This document shows positions 1 through 10,099 of a stretch of 64,000 nt of DNA, in pieces (position 1 is the stretch's first letter; every line of letters starts with the position of its first letter). Source of the stretch: Ariolimax columbianus (taxonomy: Eukaryota; Mollusca; Gastropoda; Stylommatophora; Arionidae). Below the pieces are notes generated by a model. The model did no database searches and had not been told where the DNA came from. It saw nothing but the letters and a program-made list of their open reading frames with translations. A program made the translations under genes and the position numbers. The stretch spans positions 91,710,319-91,774,318 of the forward strand of contig JAVGWX010000011.1 in the NCBI GenBank assembly GCA_036924085.1, given 5' to 3'.

Positions 1-44
1 TGAGACCGAGTTTTGAGACTTTTCTTTTTCATTCGTTCTCTCAC

Positions 45-245
45 TCCCGCTACCAAGCCCTGAACGTTCTCAATCTCCCTCTACCAATCCCTGAACGTTC
101 TCAATCTCCCGCTACCAATCCCTGAACGTTCTCAATCTCCCGCTACCAAGCCCTGAACGTTCTCAATCTCCCACTACCAAGCCCTGAACGTTCTCAATCT
201 CCCACTACCAAGCCCTGAACGTTCTTAATCTCCCACTACCAAACC
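45..245. repeat. 31-bp tandem repeat, about 6.5 copies
   Basis: The phrase ctgaacgttctcaatctccc recurs every 31 bases (for example at 61, 92, 123 and 154) with one or two substitutions per copy. A single diverged copy reappears in reverse complement near 5700-5735, inside the inverted-repeat arm there. Confidence 0.93.
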
Positions 246-365
246 CTTAACAGGGCTTTGCAAGTAGCAGGAGGTAGTCCAGAGAACGGAATGCTTTGTG
301 TCACTAGTTTACAGTTTGACTGCGATATTTGCACCTTTCCGTCCCACAAATATATCTTCGGCATT
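195..365. repeat. Left arm of a long inverted repeat
   Basis: This stretch contains agtttacagtttgactgcga and tatttgcacctttcc. The reverse complement of 5585-5735 carries the same blocks in the same order with scattered mismatches and small gaps. The arms lie about 5.2 kb apart. They may be diverged terminal inverted repeats of a large DNA element or two opposed copies of one dispersed repeat. Confidence 0.75.
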
Positions 366-369
366 GAGA

Positions 370-855
370 CGGATTTGTTGGTTATAACGAATTTGTTGGT
401 TGGGTCGGATTTGTTGGTTTTGAGGATTTGTTAGTTGGGCTGGATTTGTTAGTTGGTCCGGGTTTGTTGGTTGGGCCGGATTTGTAAGTTGGGCCGGATT
501 TGTTGGTTGGACCGGATTTGTTAGTTGGGCCGGATTTGTTAGTTGGGCCGGATTTGTAAGTTGGGCCGGATTTGTTAGTTGGGCCGGGTTTGTTGGTTGG
601 GCCGGATTTGTAAGTTGGGCCGGATTTGTTGGTTGGACCGGATTTGTTAGTTGGTCCGGATTTGTTAGTTGGTCCGGATTTGTTAGTTGGTCCGGATTTA
701 TTGGATGGGTCGGATTTATTGGTTGGGTCGGATTTATTGGTTGGGTCGGATTTATTGGTTGGGTCGGATTTATTGGTTGGGTCGGATTTGTTGGTTGGGT
801 CGGATTTATTGGTTGGGTCGGATTTATTGGTTGGGTCGGATTTATTGGTTGGTAC
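370..855. repeat. 18-bp minisatellite, about 27 copies
   Basis: The unit ggatttgttagttgggcc varies at a few fixed positions (gggcc, ggtcc or gggtc; ttgtt or ttatt). Like variants are clustered, as expected from local unit-by-unit spread. Eighteen is a multiple of three and the monomer has no stop, so one minus frame reads ([12 protein letters not shown])n and one plus frame reads (DLLVGP)n. I see no sign that either is translated. Confidence 0.96.
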
Positions 856-914
856 TAGAGTTTTGATGTTTGCAAGAAAGGAAATAGAAAGAACAATATC
901 CGAGAGCAACAAAT

Positions 915-1211
915 AAAGCAGGTGAAACATTTCACGTCCCTGGGTAACATAATCTCAGCCGATGGCAAAGACACACTGAAATCTAAAACAGATGTAATAA
1001 AGCGAGTCAAATCATTGACCGGAATAATGTAAACACGTGACAATGGATACTAGAAGAGCGCTAAACAACACGATATTCCTACCCACTTTTGCTATCTGGG
1101 CCCGAATTTCACATTTACACTCACAGATAAAAGAAACAACATAACAACAGAGAAGACAGGCCTTACGCAGAATGTTTGGAGTAACAAAAATGGATAGAAT
1201 CAGAAACGAAG
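915..1211 (+). mobile_element. RT C-terminal remnant of a non-LTR retrotransposon
   Basis: Translating from about 920 gives VKHFTSLGNIISADGK and then IKRVKSLTGIM before a stop. This resembles the post-palm FxYLGsxIsxDG segment of RTE/jockey-type reverse transcriptases. After frameshifts, 1155-1211 reads RRQALRRMFGVTKMDRIRN followed by EDIRR, which matches the LRR-LGV-DRIRNE-IR block that lies downstream in such elements. The frame runs straight into the 39-bp array, whose monomer continues the same protein. The fragment is broken by stops and shifts and lacks the RT palm, so it is a dead copy. The clade is not certain. Confidence 0.8.
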
Positions 1212-3235
1212 ATATTAGGAGACAAGTAGGCACAACACCAGTGCTAGACCTCACCAAGAGACAAGTAGGTACAACACCAGTGCTAGACCTCACCAAGAGA
1301 CAAGTAGGTACAACACCAGTGCTAGACCTCACCAAGAGACAAGTAGGTACAACGCCAGTGCTAGACCTCATCAGGATACAAGTAGGTACAACACCAGTGC
1401 TAGACCTAATCAACAGACAAGTAGGTACAACACCAGTGCTAGACCTCATCAAAAGACAAGTAGGTACAACACCAGTGCTAGACCTCATCAGGAGACAAGT
1501 AGGTACAACACCAGTGCTAGATCTCATCAAGAGACAAGCAGGTACAACACCAGTGCTAGATCTCATCAAAAGACAAGTAGGTACAACACCAGTGCTAGAC
1601 CTCACCAAGAATCAACACCAGTGCTAGACCTCACCAAGAGACAAGTAGGTACAACACCAGTGCTAGACCTTATCAAAAGACAAGTAGGTACAACACCAGT
1701 ACTAGACCACACCAAGAGACAAGTAGGTACAACACCAGTGCTAGACCTCATCAGGAGACAAGTAGGTACAACACCAGTGCTAGACCTAATCAAGAGACAA
1801 GTAGGTACAACACCAGTGCTAGACCTCATCAGGAGACAAGTAGGTACAACACCAGTGCTAGACCTCATCAAGAGACAAGTAGGTACAACACCAGTGCTAG
1901 TCCTCATTAAGAGACAAGTAGGTACAACACCAGTGCTAGACCTCATCAGGAGACAAGTAGGTACAACACCAGTGCTAGACCTCACCAAGAGACAAGTAGG
2001 TACAACACCAGTGCTAGACCTCACAAAGAGACAAGTAGTTACAACACCAGTGCTAGACCTCACAAAGAGACAAGTAGGTACAACACCAGTGCTAGACCTC
2101 ATCAGGAGACAAGTAGGTACAACACCAGTGCTAGATCTCATCAAGAGACAAGCAGGTACAACACCAGTGCTAGATCTCATCAAGAGACAAGTAGGTACAA
2201 CACCAGTGCTAGACCTCACCAAGAAACAACACCAGTGCTAGACCTCACCAAGAGACAAGTAGGTACAACACCAGTGCTAGACCTCATCAGGAGACAATTA
2301 GGTACAACACCAGTGCTAGACCTCATCAAGAGACAAGTAGGTACAACACCAGTGCTAGACCTCACCAAGAGACAATTAGGTACAACACCAGTGCTAGACC
2401 TCATCAGGAGACAATTAGGTACAACACCAGTGCTAGACCTCACCAGAAGACAAGTAGGTACAACACCAGTGCTAGACCTCATCAGGAGACATGTAGGTAC
2501 AATACCAGTGCTAGATCTCATCAAGAGACAAGCAGGTACAACACCAGTGCTAGATCTCATCAAGAGACAAGTAGGTACAATACCAGTGCTAGACCTCACC
2601 AAGGGACAAGTAGGTACAACACCAGTGCTAGACCTCACCAAGAGACAAGTAGGTACAACACTAGTGCCGGACCTCATCAAGAGACAAGTAGGTACAACAC
2701 CAGTGCTAGACCTCATCAAGAGACAAGTAGGTACAACACCAGTGCTAGACCTCATCAGGAGACAAGTAGGTACAACACCAGTGCTAGACCTCACCAAGAA
2801 ACAACACCAGTGCTAGACCTCACCAAGAGACAAGTAGGTACAACACCAGTGCTAGACCTCACTAAGGGACAAGTAGGTACAACACTAGTGCCGGACCTCA
2901 TCAAGAGACACGTAGGTACAACACCAGTGCTAGACCTCATCAAGAGACATGCAGGTACAACACCACTGCTAGACCTCATCAAGAGACAAGCAGGTACAAC
3001 ACCACTGCTAGACCTCATCAAGAGACAAGCAGGTACAACACCACTGCTAGACCTCATCAAGAGACAAGCAGGTACAACACCACTGCTAGACCTCATCAAG
3101 AGACAAGCAGGTACAACACCAGTGCTAGACCTCATCAGGAGACATGTAGGTACAACACCAGTGCTAGATCTCATCAAGAGACAAGCAGGTACAACACCAG
3201 TGCTAGACCTCATCAAGAGACAACAAACCAAATAG
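1212..3235. repeat. 39-bp minisatellite, about 52 copies, seeded in RT coding sequence
   Basis: The monomer encodes 13 residues on the plus strand, VGTTPVLDLIKRQ with I/T and K/R variants. The first copy is in frame with the upstream RT block ending EDIRRQ. The array is interrupted near 1610, 2222 and 2798 by a unit with a 10-bp deletion (29 bp instead of 39). Each shifts the frame and ends the open frame. Restarts at 1621, 2235 and 2810 are 614 and 575 bases apart (15 x 39 + 29 and 14 x 39 + 29), so the truncated unit marks a higher-order repeat. Both strands are open, which follows from the monomer. Confidence 0.95.
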
Positions 3236-3360
3236 TTCTGCCACTTGACACATCAAACACCAGATCGTATCCCTCAGAAAGCCATGCTGTTCAGATAGAA
3301 TGTTCGGCCATGCAAAAGAGGGATAACTAAAATGACAGAAACAGTAAAGCTTCCCGTGTA
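3236..3360 (+). mobile_element. RT tail fragment after the 39-bp array
   Basis: Near 3292-3324 one frame reads RMFGHAKEG. This resembles the L-WFGHV-RM motif that follows the DLI-RRQ segment in the C-terminal domain of RTE/jockey-type RTs. Its position right after the array supports the view that the array expanded inside one RT gene. Too short and degraded for clade assignment. Confidence 0.5.
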
Positions 3361-3800
3361 CAAGCACATACTAGGACCGGGTCAAGGAACCTCCGTAACC
3401 TGACGCTGAAAGGCACAAGCACATACTAGGGCCGGATCAAGGAACCTCCGTAACCTGACGCTGAAAGGCACAAGCACATACTAGGGCCGGGTCAAGGAAC
3501 CTCCGTAACCTGACGCTGAAAGGCACAAGCACATACTAGGGCCGGGTCAAGAAACCTCCGTAACCTGACGCTGAAAGGCACAAGCACATACTAGGGCCGG
3601 GTCAAGGAACCTCCGTAACCTGACGCTGAAAGGCACAAGCACATACTAGGGCCGGGTCAAGGAACCTCCGTAACCTGACGCTGAAAGGCACAAGCACATA
3701 CTAGGGCCGGGTCAAGGAACCTCCGAAACCTGACGCTGAAAGGCAAAAGCACATACTAGGGCCCGGCCAAGAAACCTCTTCATAACCTGATGCTGAAACG
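3361..3800. repeat. 55-bp tandem repeat, about 8 copies
   Basis: Units begin caagcacatactagggccgg at 3361, 3416, 3471 and so on, every 55 bases. The middle copies are near-identical and the last decays after 3746. One frame reads TRAGSRNLRNLTLK, which might be the basic RSRGRPR-type tail of the upstream RT, but this is only suggestive. Confidence 0.94.
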
Positions 3801-3814
3801 CACACGCAGGACAC

Positions 3815-4000
3815 AGGCCACAAGAAAGATGCATCTCCGCTGTCCGATGTGAGTTATGTGGCGACAAGAAAGATACATCTCCGCTGTCCGATGTGAGTTA
3901 TGTGGCGACAAGAAAGATACATCTCTGCTGTCCGATGTGAGTTATGTGGCGACAAGAAAGATACATCTCCGCTGTCCGATGTGAGTTATGTGGTGACAAG
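3815..4000. repeat. 44-bp tandem repeat, about 4 copies
   Basis: The unit gctgtccgatgtgagttatg plus gacaagaaagatacatctc repeats every 44 bases (3841, 3885, and so on) with very few differences. The next 140 bases (4001-4140) are unique and I see nothing in them. Confidence 0.93.
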
Positions 4001-4139
4001 ATGTCCGAAGATCATCTAAATGAAGACTGAACACATCTGGGCTAAGATCACCTGCCTACACGTTCTGTGGTTGAAAGTGTTGAGCCTCTCCATCATGTGG
4101 TCACCCGTCACAGAACAGAACCGTGCTAGTGAATGAATT

Positions 4140-4412
4140 TGTTTCTGTGGCCCGCTGACGTGAACATCGTGTCATTTATCCCGTGTGGCCCGCTCACTTG
4201 TAGATCGTGTCATTTATCCCGTGTGGCCCGCTCACTTGTAGATCGTGTCCTATATCCCCTGTGGCCCGCTCACTTGTAGATGGTGTCCTGTACTACGTGT
4301 GGCCCACTCACTTGTAGATCGTGTCCTATATCCCCTGTGGCCCGCTCACTTGTAGATTGTATCCTATATCCCCTGTGGCCCGCTCACTTGTAGATCGTGT
4401 CCTATATCCCAG
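4140..4412. repeat. 38-bp tandem repeat, about 7 copies
   Basis: The unit gtggcccgctcacttgtaga followed by tcgtgtcctatatcccc recurs every 38 bases with point changes (tagatcg/tagatgg/tagattg). Confidence 0.93.
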
Positions 4413-4852
4413 CAGCTCTGTTATGGTACGACTAATGGGCCTCCTCCAAACGACGATCCGTCTCTAAAAGGCATGGGGAAGGAAGTCCTTCAGCTACAGC
4501 AGGGGCATAACAGAACATTCTGGTGGGATGGAGGGGTGTCCATAAAGGCCGCACAGAAACGGACCAAGACATGGCTCACTTCACGTGGAGCCAGCCGATT
4601 ATGTTTCTTACCAGACTATTAGTAGACATAACAGACATATTATCAAGACGGCTAAGGAGGAAGTCTGGACACAGTAAGGCAAGCATCTCTCAAATATAAC
4701 AACCTCCTACTTAGATAGTTCGTTAAGAGCGTTAAAGTGATGAGATTGAGGACGATCCACCCAATCTCAACCGATGAGACTTAAGGGCGATCCACACAGT
4801 CTCAAGTTATGAGACTGAAAGGCGATCCACCCAGTCACAATCATTAACGCCT
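4413..4852. other. Unassigned sequence with a short ~35-bp repeat at its end
   Basis: No open frame or TE motif that I recognise from 4413 to 4735. Between 4735 and 4850 a diverged ~35-bp unit with a gatgaga start and a cgatccaccca core occurs three times. Confidence 0.6.
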
Positions 4853-5104
4853 GTGAGAGGAAGGCAGGAAGGAAGGAAGGAAGGAAGGAAGGAAGGCAGG
4901 AAGGAAGGAAGGAAGGAAGGCAGGAAGGAAGGAAAGAAAGCAGGAATGAAAACAGACAGGAAGGAAGGAAGGAAGGCAGGAAGGAAGGAAGGCAGGAAGG
5001 AAGGAAGGAAGGAAGGAAGGCAGGAAGGAAGGAAAGAAAGCAGGAATGAAAACAGACAGGAACGAAGGAAGGAAGGCAGGAAGGAAGGAAGGAAGGAAGG
5101 AAGG

Positions 5105-5136
<32 letters not shown>

Positions 5137-5295
5137 CAGGAAGGAAGGAAGGCAGGAAGGAAGGACGAAAGGCAGGAAAACAGGAAGGAAGGAAGACGGG
5201 AAGGAAGGAATGAAGGAAGGCAGGAAGGAAGGAATGACGGAACGCAGGAACACAGGAAGGAAGGAAGACAGGAAGGAAGGAAGGCAGGAAGCTGC
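4853..5295. repeat. GGAA/GGCA tetranucleotide array
   Basis: An almost pure purine plus-strand tract of ggaa with periodic ggca. A larger phrase (aaagaaagcaggaatgaaaa, then cagacaggaa) recurs at about 4934 and 5032. The repetitive KEGRKEGR and SFLPSFLPS frames are consequences of the 4-bp period and are not genes. Confidence 0.96.
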
Positions 5296-5584
5296 GCCCT
5301 GGCCACTTAAGATCAGGCAGACTGGTTCGAGAGGTAGCCGAGTACTCACAAACAGTCAGGAGAACAAGGCTTTGGGGACAATGGCATTTGGGATCAAGAT
5401 GCTGAGCAGCGCATGAGCTACAGTTAGCGACCCATAGCGGAATGCTAGCGTCAGGGCCAGCGAACCAGAGCTGCCAAGACCCTTCTACACCTGCACGTGG
5501 TGATCCTGGATAAAAGGCTGCAGCAGGGCAGACTGGCTAAGGAGAAGGGATCGAAGAGGGAAAGTTAGCCCGGTACTCAAAAAA
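5296..5584. other. Unassigned unique sequence
   Basis: No open frame above about 40 codons outside the microsatellite and no motif that I recognise. Confidence 0.5.
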
Positions 5585-5735
5585 TGATTGCTGAAGTCGG
5601 ATATGTTGGATGGAAAAGTGCAAATATCGCAGTCAAGCTGTAAACTACGACACAACGCACTTCTTTATCTGGACTACATTCTGCTACTTAGGCCCGTGTC
5701 AGGGTTTGGTAGTCGGAGATTGAGAACGAACCAAG
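5585..5735. repeat. Right arm of a long inverted repeat
   Basis: The reverse complement reproduces the order of blocks at 195-365: the 31-bp-repeat core, agtagcag, gtagtccag, gtttacagcttgactgcga and atatttgcac. Divergence is moderate, so the pair is not recent. Confidence 0.75.
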
Positions 5736-5764
5736 CCAAGCCATGCCAATGACATTTCTTCAGA

Positions 5765-6005
5765 GACAATCCAAGCGTGTGGGCAGACACTGGTGCCCAC
5801 GTGAAAAGGAAAGACCCTTACGTGGAACTGTAACACCTATAGGGCCATTCCACTGTTAAGTCATACAGGAAGATGCATGCACAACTTCTTCATCGGAGAA
5901 TACGACCGATGGCTGAACATCATCTCAACAGAGCCCAGTTCGGCTTGTGCAAGCGGAGGGGATGCACTGAAACGTTATTTACCATAAGACGTGTGTGAAA
6001 TACTG
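5765..6005 (+). mobile_element. RT fingers/palm remnant of a non-LTR retrotransposon
   Basis: From about 5805 one frame reads KGKTLTWNCNTYRAIPLLSH, the counterpart of the KKGD-xxxNYRGISLLS block of RTE/jockey-type RTs. After a frameshift near 5905 another frame reads LNRAQFGLCKRRGCTETLF and then TIRRVCEILDGSW, the counterpart of QFGFRKGRGCTD-IF-IR. The catalytic motifs A and C are not present. After TIRRVCEILDGSW the sequence turns directly into the next tandem array. It may belong to the same kind of element as the C-terminal remnant at 915-1211, but the order and spacing do not form one element. Confidence 0.8.
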
Positions 6006-6300
6006 GACGGATCGTGGGGCAGTATGGGATGTGATGGAGCAGTATGGGATATGGTGATGGAGCAGTATGGGATACGGTGATGGAGTGATGGAGCAGTATG
6101 GGATACGGTGATGGAGCAGTATGGGATACGGTGATGAAGTGATGGAGCAGTATGGGATACGATGATGGAGCAGTATGGCATACGGTGATGGAGTGATGGA
6201 GCAGGATGCGTTGCAGTAATAGAGTAGTATGGGATACGGTGATGGAGTGATGGAGCAGGATGCGTTGCAGTAATAGAGTAGTATGGGATACGAAGCCAGT
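6005..6300. repeat. 23-bp-based array inside an RT remnant
   Basis: The unit gatggagcagtatgggatac with a short linker recurs. Some copies add an extra gatggagt, and a longer ~53-bp phrase containing gcaggatgcgttgcagtaat occurs twice (about 6190 and 6243). The first unit overlaps the GSW codons of the RT frame, so it probably arose by local duplication there. Confidence 0.9.
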
Positions 6301-6504
6301 TGTTTGACAATTGTGTAAAACAAGACAAGGTGAACACCGCACTGAGACGAAAAGAGGAACGAGACCCTTGTTACCGCCGAAAGGTCTTCATCAGAGACAA
6401 CGAAGAGGAACAACAAAGAACTAGCGAATCAAAGAATGGAAGAATACATTAATGGGGCTGTTAATATGTAGGCTGAAATAGGTTTCTTATCTTTGAAAAC
6501 GTCA
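6301..6504. other. Unassigned sequence
   Basis: No recognisable coding or repeat signal. Confidence 0.4.
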
Positions 6505-6680
6505 GGTCGGTCCTCTTGAGTCAGGTCGGTCCTCTTGAGTCAGATGGCTCCTCTTGAGTCAGGTCGATCCTCTTGAGTCAGGTCGGTCCTCTTGAGTGAG
6601 ATGGCTCCTCTTGAGTCAGGTCTCTCCTCATGAGTCAGGTCGGTCTTCTTGAGTCAGATGGCACCTCTGGAGTCAGATGC
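6505..6680. repeat. 19-bp tandem repeat, about 9 copies
   Basis: The unit gtcaggtcggtcctcttga is repeated with variants gatggctcc and ggtctctcc. Confidence 0.92.
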
Positions 6681-6757
6681 AGGATTCCAAATGAGGAAAA
6701 AGGCGGGATCCCGTGGCCTGAAGGACATCAGAAGTGGGAGAAGGTCGGGTAAGCTTT

Positions 6758-7036
6758 TTTAGATGAAGAGGGAAGAGGTAGGCAGACGGTTGGAGGACAG
6801 TATGAGATGAGGATTTAGATAGAGAGGGAAGAGGTAGGCAGATGGATGGAGGACAGTATGAGATGAGGATTTAGATAGAGAGGGAAGAGGTAGGCAGACG
6901 GATGGAGGACAGTATGAGATGAGGATTTAGATAGAGAGGGAAGAGGTAGGCAGACGGACGGAGGACGGTATGAGATGAGGATTTAGATAGAGAGGGAAGA
7001 GGTAGGCAGACGGATGGAGGACGGTATGAGATGAGG
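6758..7036. repeat. 56-bp tandem repeat, about 5 copies
   Basis: The unit starts ttagatagagagggaagagg and contains ggaggacagtatgagatgag. Copies start at 6871 and 6927 and continue with the same 56-base step. Confidence 0.94.
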
Positions 7037-7195
7037 ATTAACCAGAGAGATAACTCATCTATCTTCTCGTCCACCACCCTCCGTCTGGCCAAGCTCCTCC
7101 CCATCGCTGGGTTCAATGTCCAGATCTTTGACCAGAGCGGCGGCGTAGGTATGGCCACTAGAGTGGTCCTCAGATACGCTGGTTTCCTCTTTTGA
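7037..7195 (+). pseudogene. Unidentified coding-like remnant, about 50 codons
   Basis: An open, non-repetitive frame ends at the stop at 7193-7195. It contains LRLAKLLPIAGFNVQIFDQ and then SGGVGMATRVVLRYAGF. The composition is protein-like, with mixed hydrophobic and polar residues and a higher GC content than the surroundings. It follows the 56-bp array directly, as TE remnants do elsewhere in the window. I do not recognise the family. It could be a decayed exon, a TE fragment or chance. Confidence 0.3.
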
Positions 7196-7344
7196 CACCT
7201 GGAATACCTGATTTGGCATCAGTATTACAGCCCTTTACCCGCCAATGAACTACCGATGCACCAACGATGGGATTCACATTATTTACTTGAGAAGGACTTC
7301 TTATTCTTCATTGCCTTTGCCAATAACTTCCACCAATCTATTCA

Positions 7345-7625
7345 GTACACGTCTGACATCTCCCACACGTGTGACATCTCCCAAACGTGTGACATCTCCC
7401 ACACGTGTGACATCTCCCAGACGTCTGACATCTCCCAGACGTCTGACATCTCCCAGACGTCTGACATCTCCCAGACGTCTGACATCTCCTAGACGTCTGA
7501 CATCTCCCACACGTGTGACATCTCCCAGACGTCTGGCATCTCCCACACCTGTGACATCTCCCAGACGTCTGGTATCTCCCACACGTCTGACATATCCCAC
7601 ACCTGTGACATCTCTCACACGATTG
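7345..7625. repeat. 18-bp minisatellite, about 15 copies
   Basis: The unit acgtctgacatctcccag alternates with acgtgtgacatctcccac. The period is a multiple of three, so repetitive frames remain open on both strands (TSPRRL, DVRRLG). Confidence 0.95.
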
Positions 7626-7699
7626 TCCACTTTATCGACATCACGATCCCTATCTCCCTCTGGCCTCTCCAGCACTGTCTACTACAAACCTATTGTTGT

Positions 7700-8560
7700 A
7701 GTTTAGGCTTAGGGTATACTGAGCTACAATACAGACTCTAAGACCTTACACTTCAATCTTAGAAAACACTACAACTATCGTTAACCATTAACACAAAATA
7801 ATATTTATTGCATGAGAAATTGTTACACAATATCAACAAAAGAAAATAACAACTAACTAAATCATATATATATTTCACTCACACAGAGGATTGAAGCCAT
7901 AGTTGTTGGTGGTACCTCCGGAATGGTGTACCCAGGTTCTAAATCTCATATTTGAAATAACATAAACCTTGAACTTAGTCTAATTCAGTCGTATTACAAA
8001 TCAGTAGTCAACTATCTAACTCGTTGTGCTCTGCCATTCCTCGATCCGTCGTCTAGGTGGGGTGGGGGCGGGGAGGGGGGGGGGGTGAGGGGATGAATCT
8101 GCCGATCTCTGTCAGGGTTGACTGCTTTATGCCGTAGAACGTACAAATATGGGTTAACATTGATCGGGAGTTTATCCCAGTGTTCTGGAAGAACCCCATT
8201 TTTTGCCACCAATTTCACGAGACGAGACACTCCAATCGTAGAGGGCCCATTATTCCTCGAACAGACACCAATGGTCCTGGAGAACAGTCAGACTGCCTTC
8301 TACATCAATCTCAATTCGTGCACAGACAAATCTTCACACTCGCATGTGATGAGAGCTCTGTCTCTTATTGTCTACAGGGTGTCCACTATTCGCACCTTTG
8401 AGTGTGTATGCTAGGCTGTAGGTGTATGATAAGATAACCAGCCCGCAATCTTTCTCCCTCACTCTCTCTCTCAATCTTCTGAAGCTATGTCTACGTTCTC
8501 TTTTATAGACACTTTTCTTAGTTCTAGAAACAAAAATGGCTGTTACACTACTGGCTCCTG
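7700..8560 (-). mobile_element. LTR-like dispersed repeat, copy C
   Basis: Read on the minus strand, this region aligns by eye with copies A (38.0-41.0 kb) and B (44.4-46.3 kb). Shared blocks in order are a TATA-like stretch (8501-8507), ttatcatacac, aggtgcgaat, ggacaccctgta, agaacctgggtaca, ggaggt-accaccaaca, caatcctctgtg and atggttaacg. It is the most diverged copy. A poly-G run near 8070-8085 lies inside. The family looks like an LTR or another promoter-bearing non-coding repeat; no internal protein was found. Confidence 0.65.
8501..8507 (-). promoter_or_regulatory. TATA-like box of LTR-like copy C
   Basis: On the minus strand it reads tataaaa. It occupies the same place as the TATA-like boxes of copies A (38459) and B (44874), about 60-90 bases before the shared atcatacac block. 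Confidence 0.4.
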
Positions 8561-8609
8561 CAACTACCAACACTACACTTCCTCCCATACTCAATCCTGT
8601 TGCGATTCG

Positions 8610-10060
8610 GTCTCCTTCTCCCAACTCATCCTCTGTCAGGATGACGAAGACTTCCTTCTCAGAGCTCACGAGGTGCTGGACTTCTGATGTGAGCGACTCT
8701 ACCCTGAGACCACCCTCTCTTCCGCCCTCCAGTGGGTTCTGCCCTTCCTTCTCCCGTCACGACTCCCTCACTCCTACTCACATACGTCTCTCTGGCCGTG
8801 TGAAACTTGATATCCCTTATCACCCTCACTGCGCCTCTGTCCGGGATATCTTATCCTGTCACCTTCCCATCATTATCCTGCAACTATTGAGGATTGTCCC
8901 GATCCTCCCATTGTCGTCTACAAATGGGATAGAAGCCTGAAGGGTTTGCTGGTCAGTAGTCGCCCCCACACCAGCCCCCACAGCCTCCCAGTCGCCAATG
9001 GGACAGAAACCTGAAGAACTTGTTGGTTAGTAGTCGCCCACAGACCAGCCCCCACAGCCTCCCGGTCGCCAATGGGACAGCAACCTGAAGGACTTGCTGG
9101 TTAGTAGTCGCTCACACACCAGCCCCCACAGCCTCCCAGTCGCCAATGGGACAGAAACCTGAAGAACTTGTTGGTTAGTAGTCGCCCACATACCAGCCCC
9201 CACGGCCTCCCAGGCGCCAATGGGACAGAAACCTGAAGGACTTGCTGGTCAGTAGTCGCCCACACACCAGCCCCCACGGCCTCCCATGCACTAGGCCGTG
9301 CAATAATGCACGTTGATGTGTTACTTTTTCACACGTCTTCCTCTCCCCTCGGTGACCTTCCCAAAAAGCAGAATTCTTCATCAAGGAGGGTTTCATGTAT
9401 TTAAGTCCCGCAACCTCATCTAGTCTATTATCTGTCGCCTGGGTGGTGTGACATACGTTGCGGAGACTAATCTGAAACTACGTTAGCAATTCCGCAAAAC
9501 ACCTCAATGATTTCTATAATGGTATGGCTCCCCTATAACTAACCACTTCAATGGTCCTAGGCACGGAGGTAAGGCTGATGTTAGTGTCACAGGCTAGTTT
9601 CTTGCTTCTCTGACGTTCGTCATCGATTCACCCTTGAGAACAAACTGAACTTCCGAATGGGCTGCCTCCAGCCACATGGCATTAATATCTTCCATTCCGA
9701 CCTCCATCTATCAGCCTACGCCTGTCCTCTTCCCTCTCTACCGAAATCACCTTTAGGCCATTCCTTATTTGGCCACCGCTGGCTTACCCGGCCTATCCCA
9801 ACTTCTGACTTCCTCCAGGTCACGTGATCCCGCCTGTGTCCGTCCTTCGGAATCCCGCATCCGACACGAGAGGACGATCTGACGTGCTCTCAGCGAAACC
9901 CCCTATCTTCTCCTTATAAATTGACATCCCTCGTTGATGTTTGCTTCCCTTCTTTGATTCGCTGGTTCATATTGTTTGTCGTTATCCCCGACGAGGCCTA
10001 TTGATCGTAGCGTAGTTTCCTTTGTGTTGTCGTCTCGTGCGGTCTCCGACCACACTTATT
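8610..10060 (+). mobile_element. Penelope-like element remnant with GIY-YIG endonuclease
   Basis: Several pieces lie in the expected order, separated by frameshifts. Near 8799-8850 is VKLDIPYHPHCASVRDIL, like the PYHP----VS-IL segment after the Penelope RT. Near 8895-8960 is PPIVVYKWDRSLKGLLVSSR, like PPLVAYRR--NLRDLLVRS. At 9287-9320 a Cys-bearing stretch (PCTRPCNNAR, then C) resembles the linker. At 9424-9485 is CRLGGVTYVAETNLKLR, the GIY-YIG core. Near 9535 is NHFNGPRHG, and at about 9635-9680 NKLNFRMGCLQPHGINI, the C-terminal motif. In this family the endonuclease nicks the target and the RT extends from it. Stops and shifts show it is dead. A 74-bp array sits in the linker. Confidence 0.85.
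8915..9287. repeat. 74-bp array inside the Penelope linker, about 5 copies
   Basis: The phrase ggacagaaacctgaaggact with gtagtcgcccacacaccag recurs every 74 bases (gccaatgg at 8994 and 9068). In the coding frame the unit reads LKDLLVSSRPHTSPHSLP, a Penelope linker segment, so the array is a local expansion of TE coding DNA. Seventy-four is not a multiple of three, so every extra copy shifts the frame. Confidence 0.9.
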
Positions 10061-10099
10061 TATAATGTTTTCTTACTTCATGCTCTTTTCCACTTTCTA

